Below are positions 35,013-41,290 of a DNA stretch of 41,290 bases, piece after piece. The DNA comes from an uncultured SAR86 cluster bacterium (lineage in GTDB: Bacteria; Pseudomonadota; Gammaproteobacteria; Magnimaribacterales; D2472), in contig CABXJR010000006.1 of NCBI GenBank assembly GCA_902512655.1, positions 1-41,290 on the forward strand, written 5' to 3'. Within the stretch, counting starts at the first letter, position 1; every line of letters begins with the position of its first letter. Below the pieces are notes generated by a model. The model did no database searches and was not told the origin of the DNA. It saw only the letters and a program-made list of their open reading frames with translations. The position numbers and the translations under genes were made by a program.

Positions 35013-35285
35013 TTGAGCCAAACAAGCGCCCAACAACACTCCTAATAAAAAAATAAAGATCTTTGTGTGATAGTTAGTTGGATGGGGCTCAATTTTCTTG
35101 AGCAGATGTTCCTTTGGCAGATTAAATACACTTGCTAAAGCCATGGTCGTCTCAAATGAAGCACTGCCCTCTCGTTCTACCCTTTGAATAGTTCTAATAT
35201 TTATTCCACAAAGATCTGCCAAGTGCTGTTGGCTCCAGGCATTCTTCAGCCTTAGATTCTTAACAGTCTTCTTATTTAGAAACAT
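35001..35285 (-). CDS. Membrane-anchored XRE-type helix-turn-helix protein
   Basis: A 94-residue protein. Residues 5-60 are an XRE/Cro HTH (KNLRLKNAWSQQHLADLCGINIRTIQRVEREG, then LASVFNLPKEHL), and residues about 75-93 are one transmembrane helix (IFIFLLGVLLGACLAQLFI). The DNA-binding part would stay on the cytosolic face. Such tethered regulators are uncommon; the signal may come from the companion gene 12 bp upstream, which also ends in a membrane helix. It probably regulates its own operon and may act on the divergent permease operon. Confidence 0.85.
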   Translation of the reverse strand: MFLNKKTVKNLRLKNAWSQQHLADLCGINIRTIQRVEREGSASFETTMALASVFNLPKEHLLKKIEPHPTNYHTKIFIFLLGVLLGACLAQLFI

Positions 35286-35297
35286 CTAGATATAACC

Positions 35298-35678
35298 CTA
35301 GGCAACAAGGTTATACCCAATAAATGCTCCGACAAGAACACAAACTCCTATCATCAGCCAGTATTTAAAATCTCTATTGCTTAAATATTGATACACTATA
35401 CCCTCGCTATCACTAGCAGTTATAAATAAGCCGTTTATAAAAGAAAATCCAAATGCTATTTTTAAACTTTCTCCAGTTGGTATTTGAAAAGTTTCATTCA
35501 TTTGCATTGACCAACTTGTCTTATCATGAACAAGCTCATCATTGATAAATACTTGCTCCACTGCCTTCCAATTTGCGTTTCTTACAACAACCTGATTGCC
35601 TTTATAATTAAAAGCAAACGTGACCCAACCTAAGCTTTGTTTGGGGCCATTATCATTTTCTTTTTTGTTACTCATCAT
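35298..35678 (-). CDS. Unrecognised beta-rich protein with C-terminal membrane anchor
   Basis: A 126-residue protein: a polar N-terminus (1-14), a beta-rich soluble domain (about 15-103, containing GWVTFAFNYKGNQVVVRN and VFINDELVHDKTSW) and a C-terminal helix (about 107-125, YWLMIGVCVLVGAFIGYNLVA). It has no signal peptide, so the soluble domain is probably cytosolic and tail-anchored. A GGAGAG site sits 3 bases before the first ATG and 6 before the second (35675), so the true start may be the second. It is first of a two-gene unit with the XRE protein. Confidence 0.75.
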   Translation of the reverse strand: MMSNKKENDNGPKQSLGWVTFAFNYKGNQVVVRNANWKAVEQVFINDELVHDKTSWSMQMNETFQIPTGESLKIAFGFSFINGLFITASDSEGIVYQYLSNRDFKYWLMIGVCVLVGAFIGYNLVA

Positions 35679-35742
35679 CTACTCTCCAAATATTTTTATT
35701 TAATTTTATATGTAAATGATAAACATAAATATGACAAAAGTA

Positions 35743-35767
35743 TGACTGTCAGCATGATGTCAGACAG
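35743..35767. promoter_or_regulatory. Possible operator in the divergent XRE/permease intergenic region
   Basis: CTGTC (35746-35750) and GACAG (35763-35767) form an inverted repeat around a 12-base centre, and an outer TGAC/GTCA pair interleaves with it; TGTCAG is also repeated directly. It stands about midway in the 155-bp gap between the two divergent units, where an XRE-type regulator might bind. This is a pattern-based guess. Confidence 0.3.
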
Positions 35768-35833
35768 CCAGGATTAAAATCTTAAATAATACAAATCAAA
35801 GTCACCGAAAGTTGAACGGTGTATTATCAAACA

Positions 35834-37120
35834 ATGAATAGTAATAATCGAAGAATCATTGGATTTTGGCGGGGGTGGTCAATAGCGGTTGGTTGTGCGG
35901 TAGGCTCTGGTATTTTTATGATGCCAACGATGCTAGCACCATATGGAATGCTTGGATTGGGTGGATGGCTCATAGCTGGAGGAGGCTCAATCCTGGTTGC
36001 TTTAACCATGGCAAAATTGGTAAAAAGGATTCCTAAGACAGGCGGACCCTATGTTTACGTAAGTGAAGGGCTAGGAAAATTTTCAGGCTTTATAATTGCT
36101 TGGACTTATTGGGTTGCTTGCATTTCAGCAATAGCTGGAATCTCAATTGCATTCGTGGGCTATTTAGGTTTTTTTGCTCCCACAATATCAGACTCACCAA
36201 TATATTCTTTGCTTGCATCGCTAATTCTTGTTTGGGTTATTATCATTTTAAATATTAGAAGTTTAGAATATAGCTCTCAATTCCAACTTATCTCGACTCT
36301 ATTAAAATTATTACCACTTATATTTATTATTTTGCTTGGTGCAACAAACTTTAATATTGATAATTTACCAGAGTTCAACCCAACTGATCTTCATCCAATT
36401 TCTTTACTTGCAACAGTAACAACTCTTGTGATGTGGTCATTTATCGGTATTGAAACAGCAACCGTACCAGCAGACAATATTATCAATCCTCAAGAGACTA
36501 TTCCAAAAGTATTGATTGCATCGGTTTTAACAATTCTCATTTTTTATATCTTTATAAGCATTGCCATAGCTTCAATTGTGCCAGCAAATGAGTTGCTTGA
36601 CTCTTCTGCACCTTTTGCATTGGCGGCAACAAAAATTCTAGGTGTTGCCGGAGGCACCATTATAAGTATTGGAGCCTTAATTTCTACACTTGGCTCATTA
36701 AATGCAAATACGCTCACTGCTGGTAACTTGAGTCTTGCAGCTGCAAGAGATGGATTGCTTCCAAGAAAGTTTGTTATATTAACCAAAGCAGGTACTCCAA
36801 TTTTTACTTATCTACTTGCTGGATTTTTTGTAAGTATTCTACTGATATTGAATTATACAAAAGGTATTGTGAATGCCTTTGTATTTATGGCAATGCTATC
36901 AACCCTGTCTACATTAATTGCCTATGCATTCTGCGCAATAGCTGAATTTAAATTTGCTCATGCAGATCAAAGAAATCAAACAAGAAAGAATGCTCTTTTG
37001 TTATCATGTGGAACATTTTTATATGCTTTTTTTGCTATTTGGGGGGCTGGAATTGAAATGATAATCTATTCTCTGATCTTAATTATAATTGGGATACCAA
37101 TATACCTGCTTAAAAAATAA
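35834..37120 (+). CDS. APC-family amino acid permease
   Basis: A 428-residue inner-membrane transporter with about twelve helices, of the AdiC/PotE-like branch of the APC superfamily. The helix-1 substrate loop reads GCAVGSGIFMMP, helix 2-3 has PKTGGPYVYVSEGLG, and helix 6 has MWSFIGIETATVPADNI. ATG 35834 is preferred to an in-frame GTG at 35819; neither has a clear ribosome site. It is first of an operon with a dimethylargininase-like hydrolase, so arginine, methylarginine or another guanidino compound is a plausible substrate. Confidence 0.9.
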   Translation: MNSNNRRIIGFWRGWSIAVGCAVGSGIFMMPTMLAPYGMLGLGGWLIAGGGSILVALTMAKLVKRIPKTGGPYVYVSEGLGKFSGFIIAWTYWVACISAIAGISIAFVGYLGFFAPTISDSPIYSLLASLILVWVIIILNIRSLEYSSQFQLISTLLKLLPLIFIILLGATNFNIDNLPEFNPTDLHPISLLATVTTLVMWSFIGIETATVPADNIINPQETIPKVLIASVLTILIFYIFISIAIASIVPANELLDSSAPFALAATKILGVAGGTIISIGALISTLGSLNANTLTAGNLSLAAARDGLLPRKFVILTKAGTPIFTYLLAGFFVSILLILNYTKGIVNAFVFMAMLSTLSTLIAYAFCAIAEFKFAHADQRNQTRKNALLLSCGTFLYAFFAIWGAGIEMIIYSLILIIIGIPIYLLKK

Positions 37121-37124
37121 TATT

Positions 37125-37994
37125 ATGAACACCTTTAATGAATATTCTCAAATAAAAGAGGTTGCCATAAGGTCGCCCCTCTCAAGCTTTATCGACGAGG
37201 CTAAACTTTCAAGTGAATGGGAGACCTTAAGGTTTCATTCAAAACCTGATTTAAAGCAAGCAATAATTGAATATAATTATTTCAGAGATTTGCTTGATGA
37301 TGATACCCTCACAATCATAGACTTGCCCTCCTCTAATCTGTTAACCATTGATAGTATCTATACAAGAGATAGCATGCTTATATCCAAAGGAGGATTAATT
37401 CTTTGTAATATGGGTAGATCATCCAGAACTCCTGAGGCTGAAGAAAATTATAAATCTCTTACATCTAAAGGCTATAAAATAGCTGGTCAAATAAAAGCGC
37501 CCGGAACCCTTGAAGGAGGTGATTTTATATGGATTGATGATTTTCATGCTGCCGTTGGACTTGGGCCACGAACTAATGCAGAGGGGATCCGTCAATTAAA
37601 AGAAATATTAGGCACTTCAGTCGAACTTCATGTTGTAGATCTTCCAGATCCAAGCCACCCAGATGATGTGCTCCACTTAATGTCAATAATTTCACCACTA
37701 GATAAGGATCTGGCTCTTATATATAAACCTTTGATGCCAAACTCTTTTTTAATGTGGTTGAATAATCTAGGCATAAAGTTTGTTGAGGTATCTAATGAAG
37801 AATATCCATTGATGGGATGCAATGTTTTGGCAACTTCACCAAGATCAATTATTATGCTTGAAGATTTACCAGGCGTTCAATCAGACCTTGAGCGAGCTAG
37901 ATGTAAAGTTAGAACTTACAAAGGTATGGAAGTTAGTAGAAAAGGTGAAGGTGGTCCAACCTGCCTCACGAGACCTTTAAAAAGAGCAAAATAA
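37125..37994 (+). CDS. Dimethylarginine dimethylaminohydrolase-like (amidinotransferase fold)
   Basis: A 289-residue guanidine-modifying-superfamily protein starting at ATG 37125, 4 bp after the permease stop. Catalytic residues: Asp82 in YTRD, Glu130 and Asp133 in LEGGDF, His184 in DDVLHLMS and the nucleophile Cys280 in GGPTCLTRPL. Such enzymes cleave Nω-methylated arginines to citrulline plus methylamine or dimethylamine. Arginine deiminase is less likely, since that family is about 400 residues. The stop abuts the Rieske gene with no gap. The exact substrate is inferred. Confidence 0.85.
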   Translation: MNTFNEYSQIKEVAIRSPLSSFIDEAKLSSEWETLRFHSKPDLKQAIIEYNYFRDLLDDDTLTIIDLPSSNLLTIDSIYTRDSMLISKGGLILCNMGRSSRTPEAEENYKSLTSKGYKIAGQIKAPGTLEGGDFIWIDDFHAAVGLGPRTNAEGIRQLKEILGTSVELHVVDLPDPSHPDDVLHLMSIISPLDKDLALIYKPLMPNSFLMWLNNLGIKFVEVSNEEYPLMGCNVLATSPRSIIMLEDLPGVQSDLERARCKVRTYKGMEVSRKGEGGPTCLTRPLKRAK

Positions 37995-39170
37995 ATGGAC
38001 AATCAATTAAAAAGCTTACCAGGATGGACGTACACAAGCGAAGCATTTTTTGAGCTAGAAAAAACTGAATTAATCTTAAAAAATTGGCAATTAGTTTGTC
38101 ATATTTCCAATATACCTAAGACAGGTGATTTTTTTACATTTGAGATTTTCAATGAACGTATTTTTGTTATTAGAGATGAAGATAGCAATATTAAAGCATT
38201 TCATAATCTATGCTCTCATCGAGGCACCAAATTAATTGATGAAATATCAGGAACCTGTAATGGAAAAATAACCTGCCCATATCATGCATGGGGATATAAC
38301 TTTCAAGGAGATCTAATTAAGGTTCCATACGAAAATCAATTTACAGATTTAAATAAAGAAGATCATGGACTCCAGAGTGTGGAGTTAGAAATTTTTCAAG
38401 GGTTCATCTTCGTAAAATTGTTAGCATCAGATGCGCCAAGTGTTCATGAGCAATTTACACCATACATTGATGAGATAAAACATTACAAATTTGAAGAGAT
38501 GAAGCCCTTAGGTCGCGTCACAATGAGACCAAGAAAAGTTAACTGGAAGCAAATTGCTGATAACTATGTGGATGCTTTGCATATACCTGTAGCACATCCT
38601 GGCTTATCAAATCTGGTTGGTAAAAGTTATGGTGTTGAAGTCTCAAATAACAATGGGTATGTACATAAGATGTGGGGAGATGGAACTAATATTCGTAAAG
38701 ATAACTTATCAAATATTTTATATGACAAATATCTGCCACCTATGAATCATCTCCCTGATGATAAGCAGAGATATTGGCTTTATTATAGATTATGGCCAAA
38801 TTTAGCCTTTGATATTTACCCTGAACAAATGGATTTTATGCAATTTATCCCAATTGATGCTCAAACAACCATGATTAGAGAAATAGCATATGCATTACCA
38901 GACAATCGAAGAGAAACAAAAGCCGCACAATATTTAAATTGGAGAATAAATAGACAAGTCAACAATGAAGATACCCAACTCATTAATTGGGTACAAGAAG
39001 GTATGAATTCAAATAAATTTAAAAATGGGCCGCTGGCTGAAACAGAAATATGTTTGATTGATAGTGCTACAAAAATTAGAAAATCTTTACCAGTTGCCTC
39101 TTTACAGACGGCACCAGAAGAATCAGAGATTGCAAAAATTAATACTGAATTAATGATCCCGTCGACTTAA
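37995..39170 (+). CDS. Rieske non-haem iron oxygenase, alpha subunit
   Basis: A 391-residue ring-hydroxylating-type oxygenase. Rieske [2Fe-2S] ligands are Cys73/His75 (CSHRG) and Cys94/His97 (CPYHAW). The mononuclear iron site is in NYVDALHIPVAH, with bridging Asp193, His196 and His201, and a candidate third ligand Asp326. Such enzymes include GbcA, CntA and stachydrine demethylases, which demethylate quaternary or N-methyl amino compounds; the fit with a methylarginine hydrolase suggests the same here. No reductase or ferredoxin partner is in the window, so electrons must come from a partner encoded elsewhere. Confidence 0.9.
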   Translation: MDNQLKSLPGWTYTSEAFFELEKTELILKNWQLVCHISNIPKTGDFFTFEIFNERIFVIRDEDSNIKAFHNLCSHRGTKLIDEISGTCNGKITCPYHAWGYNFQGDLIKVPYENQFTDLNKEDHGLQSVELEIFQGFIFVKLLASDAPSVHEQFTPYIDEIKHYKFEEMKPLGRVTMRPRKVNWKQIADNYVDALHIPVAHPGLSNLVGKSYGVEVSNNNGYVHKMWGDGTNIRKDNLSNILYDKYLPPMNHLPDDKQRYWLYYRLWPNLAFDIYPEQMDFMQFIPIDAQTTMIREIAYALPDNRRETKAAQYLNWRINRQVNNEDTQLINWVQEGMNSNKFKNGPLAETEICLIDSATKIRKSLPVASLQTAPEESEIAKINTELMIPST

Positions 39171-39225
39171 CAATTAATTTTTTTTCAGTAAACTTAGTTT
39201 AAATTAATGAATACAATAACCAGCT

Positions 39226-40248
39226 ATGATATTTAATGACCTATTAAGCTCCGTAGGCAATACACCTGTGATAAAGATTAAAAATATTGCGCCAGCAAAC
39301 ATCAATTTGTATGTAAAAGCTGAGTACTTCAACCCAGGTGGATCTGTTAAAGATAGGTTAGCTTTAAACATTGTCAATGAAGCTGAAAAAAATGGTGATT
39401 TACAGCCTAATCAAACAGTGATTGAAGCTACAAGTGGAAATACTGGCATAGGTTTGGCAATGGTCTGTGCAAGCAAGGGTTACCCCTGCATTATCACCAT
39501 GCCAGATAGCGCATCAATGGAAAGAAGAAAGCTTATGAGATTTCTTGGTGCTAAAGTATTGTTAACTCCAGGGCCCGAAGGAGCAACCGCAGCTTATGAT
39601 CTTGCTAAGAAACTAGCTGATAAAAATGATTGGTTTTATGCTCGACAATTTGAAAACTCAGCAAATGCAGATATTCATGAACAAACTACAGCAATAGAAA
39701 TATTGGATGATTTTAAAAACATAGGTCTAGACTATTGGGTATCAGGATACGGAACTGGGGGAACATTTAGCGGCGTATCACGTGTTCTAAGAAAGCATTC
39801 ACCAAAAACAAAGTTGATCATTTCTGAGCCTGAAAATGCTCAATTAATTAATAGCATGAAAATGCAAAATCGAAACAGTGATGGCTCACCTTCAGAATCT
39901 CATGAATCCTGGAATCCTCATCCAATCCAAGGTTGGACGCCTGATTTTATTCCTTTAGTCCTGCAGGAATCCATAGATAATGATTATTTTGATGAAAATA
40001 TCCCTGTCTCAGGTGATGATGGAATTTATTGGTCAAATCAACTTGCATCAAAAGAGGGAATTATAACTGGTATTTCTGGAGGCTCTACATTTTCTGTAGC
40101 AATGAAGATTGCAAATCAGGCTCCAGATGCATCAAATATTTTATGCATGCTAGCTGATACTGCAGAGAGGTACTTAAGCTCTCCTTTGTTTAATGATATT
40201 GATTCAGAAATGAATGAAGATGAAAAAGAAATTTTAAGCTCTATTTAA
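39226..40248 (+). CDS. cysK: Cysteine synthase / O-acetylserine sulfhydrylase
   Basis: A 340-residue PLP enzyme making cysteine from O-acetylserine and sulfide. Lys42 in NPGGSVKDR binds PLP, TSGNTG is the substrate loop, GYGTGGTFSG the phosphate-binding loop, and GISGGSTFS is near the C-terminus. It is somewhat longer than typical CysK, with a short acidic tail. Cystathionine beta-synthase-like specificity cannot be excluded. Its 3' end overlaps the convergent cysE by 8 bp, keeping the two steps of the pathway side by side. Confidence 0.93.
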   Translation: MIFNDLLSSVGNTPVIKIKNIAPANINLYVKAEYFNPGGSVKDRLALNIVNEAEKNGDLQPNQTVIEATSGNTGIGLAMVCASKGYPCIITMPDSASMERRKLMRFLGAKVLLTPGPEGATAAYDLAKKLADKNDWFYARQFENSANADIHEQTTAIEILDDFKNIGLDYWVSGYGTGGTFSGVSRVLRKHSPKTKLIISEPENAQLINSMKMQNRNSDGSPSESHESWNPHPIQGWTPDFIPLVLQESIDNDYFDENIPVSGDDGIYWSNQLASKEGIITGISGGSTFSVAMKIANQAPDASNILCMLADTAERYLSSPLFNDIDSEMNEDEKEILSSI

Positions 40249-40966
40249 TTTTTTTTGCAGGAATGCCTGCAACTGTTGAATTTTCAGCAACATTGTCTAG
40301 GACTAAACTTCCTGCGGCAACAATAGAATTTCTACCTACATTAATATTGCCTAATATTGTGCTTGAAGCATAGATTGAAACTCCTTCTTCAATTTTGGGA
40401 TGCCTATCCTCTTTAGTAAAAGTATTACCACCAAGAGTAACTCCCTGAAAAATTGAAACATTTTTTTTAATATTTGCGGTTTCTCCGATCACAACTCCAG
40501 TTGCATGATCAATCATCACTGGACTATCAATAGTTGCAGCTGGATGAATATCAACACCAAAAACCTCTGATGAACGATTTTGTATGTACAGGGCCATGGT
40601 ATGCCTCTCATCATTCCATAAAATATTACTTGACCTGTAAGCTGCCAAACCTTGAAAACCTTTATAAAAAAGTAGAGGGGTCGATAGATACTTGCATGCA
40701 GGATCATTTTCACGAAAAAATATGATGTCATTTGTTAAGCTACTCTCAATAGTATTCTCTTCATTGTAGGCAGCTAAAATGATTTCATATAAATCAATTG
40801 AAGATAATGCATCATTATTCAGTTTTGAAGCTAGGATAGCTGCTGTTGCCTCAATAATATTATTCTTAGATAGTATTAAACTCTCTAAATAATCTTTTAA
40901 AGATGGCTCGGCATCAATCCTCAGACCAATTTCTTCTTTAATATTATCCCAAATAATGGTACTCAT
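40241..40966 (-). CDS. cysE: Serine O-acetyltransferase
   Basis: A 241-residue enzyme that acetylates serine with acetyl-CoA, feeding the convergent cysK. It has an N-terminal helical domain (1-135) and a left-handed beta-helix of hexapeptide repeats (about 138-230). Catalytic His154 is in MIDHATGVVIGET, and the acetyl-CoA segment QGVTLGGNTFTKEDRHPKI follows. The short C-terminal tail (PAKKIK) lacks the terminal Ile-bearing CysK-binding peptide that ends long E. coli CysE. Confidence 0.95.
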   Translation of the reverse strand: MSTIIWDNIKEEIGLRIDAEPSLKDYLESLILSKNNIIEATAAILASKLNNDALSSIDLYEIILAAYNEENTIESSLTNDIIFFRENDPACKYLSTPLLFYKGFQGLAAYRSSNILWNDERHTMALYIQNRSSEVFGVDIHPAATIDSPVMIDHATGVVIGETANIKKNVSIFQGVTLGGNTFTKEDRHPKIEEGVSIYASSTILGNINVGRNSIVAAGSLVLDNVAENSTVAGIPAKKIK

Positions 40967-40994
40967 AATGATTAGAGCTTATGAAAAAATATTT

Positions 40995-41288
40995 TTAAAT
41001 TATTGTATGCGGAGCAGCAAAAAATTGATTTATTAGTGGCTCGAATGACTCCAATGAATCAGTTTTGTAATCTGGGTCAAATGCAGCTTGATCCCATTCA
41101 TCAGTGAATTCGATTGCTTTTGAGTACCAGGATTCGTTTTCATATTGCTTGCGTAAATCTTGCGGCTTGCCCATGTAGTGATAGTAATGCTCGCCCTGAA
41201 AATCCTGATGCGTGCGAATAATATGATATGCATCATCACTTACATAAGGCTTTATCATTTCAGATGCAATTTGGCCATGATTTGGTAC
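40995..41288 (-). CDS. HD-domain protein, 5'-truncated by the window edge
   Basis: At least 97 codons are open to the window edge; the frame continues beyond 41288. Visible are VPNHGQIASEMIKPYVSDDAY, RTHQDFQGEHYYHYMG (His-rich metal-site region) and DQAAFDPDYKTDSLESFEPLINQFF. The pattern fits the C-terminal part of a HD-domain hydrolase/oxygenase-like family rather than a complete gene. Function cannot be assigned from this fragment. It is on the same strand as cysE, 28 bp upstream of it. Confidence 0.65.
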   Translation of the reverse strand, partial: VPNHGQIASEMIKPYVSDDAYHIIRTHQDFQGEHYYHYMGKPQDLRKQYENESWYSKAIEFTDEWDQAAFDPDYKTDSLESFEPLINQFFAAPHTII

Positions 41289-41290
41289 GT

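Noticed and set aside
39189-39201. TAAAC-TTA-GTTTA hairpin between the Rieske and cysK genes as a terminator or operator
   Set aside because: Five AT-rich pairs only, with the T run upstream rather than downstream; too weak to call.
1-41290. CRISPR array, insertion sequence, prophage or toxin-antitoxin locus
   Set aside because: No regularly spaced repeats, transposase, integrase or phage structural genes were seen; the XRE protein has a membrane partner and no toxin-like neighbour.

Overview
This is a compact, AT-rich (roughly one-third GC by eye) stretch of an ordinary bacterial chromosome. Families and gene order are gammaproteobacterial: mfd-csiV, and a lolC-lolD-exbB-exbD-msbA-lpxK-ycaR-kdsB-murB block. 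Very short or overlapping gene junctions, weak Shine-Dalgarno sites, paired acyl-CoA dehydrogenases with their ETF chain and many small hydrolases suggest a streamlined marine heterotroph of the SAR86 type. That placement is inference; no rRNA is present. I see no insertion sequence, prophage, CRISPR array or rRNA operon.

Layout. 1-3.2 kb: the mfd 3' end, csiV, nfuA on the opposite strand, then a short DUF2970 membrane gene coupled to trmA. 3.2-10.7 kb: a fatty-acid/acyl-CoA oxidation block with two coupled acyl-CoA dehydrogenases, etfB-etfA on the opposite strand, and ETF:quinone oxidoreductase with a DUF885 lipoprotein peptidase. The dehydrogenases would pass electrons to ETF and ETF-QO would pass them to quinone. 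10.7-25 kb: one long minus-strand run: trpS, an MFS exporter, hemH, an SDR, an aldehyde dehydrogenase, lolC/E, lolD, exbB, exbD, an in-frame MsbA-LpxK fusion, ycaR, kdsB, murB, a LysE-type exporter and a DUF1285 protein. Its core serves the outer envelope: lipoprotein release, lipid A phosphorylation and flipping, KDO activation, a peptidoglycan precursor and a proton-driven energiser.

25-34 kb: a DUF349 protein, then a minus-strand run of a hotdog thioesterase, two alpha/beta hydrolases, a GPH-type symporter, a TetR regulator, a small membrane protein and a MATE exporter, with a secreted beta-lactamase-fold esterase divergent from it. 34-35.7 kb: tRNA-Ser(UGA), a sigma70-type promoter with a structured leader carrying a 14-codon ORF ahead of a DUF4177 gene, an unknown membrane protein, and a two-gene set of a membrane-anchored XRE regulator and a tail-anchored unknown protein. 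35.8-39.2 kb: a tight operon of APC amino-acid permease, dimethylargininase-like hydrolase and Rieske oxygenase, which looks like a catabolic unit for a methylated amino acid. 39.2-41.3 kb: cysK and cysE convergent, then a truncated HD-domain gene.

The most notable items are the MsbA-LpxK fusion, the permease/DDAH/Rieske operon, the structured leader with mini-ORF, the membrane-anchored HTH pair, and an acyl-CoA dehydrogenase pair in which one subunit appears to lack the catalytic base. Three small genes were found by reading the sequence directly: DUF2970, YcaR/Trm112-like, and a 54-residue hypothetical.
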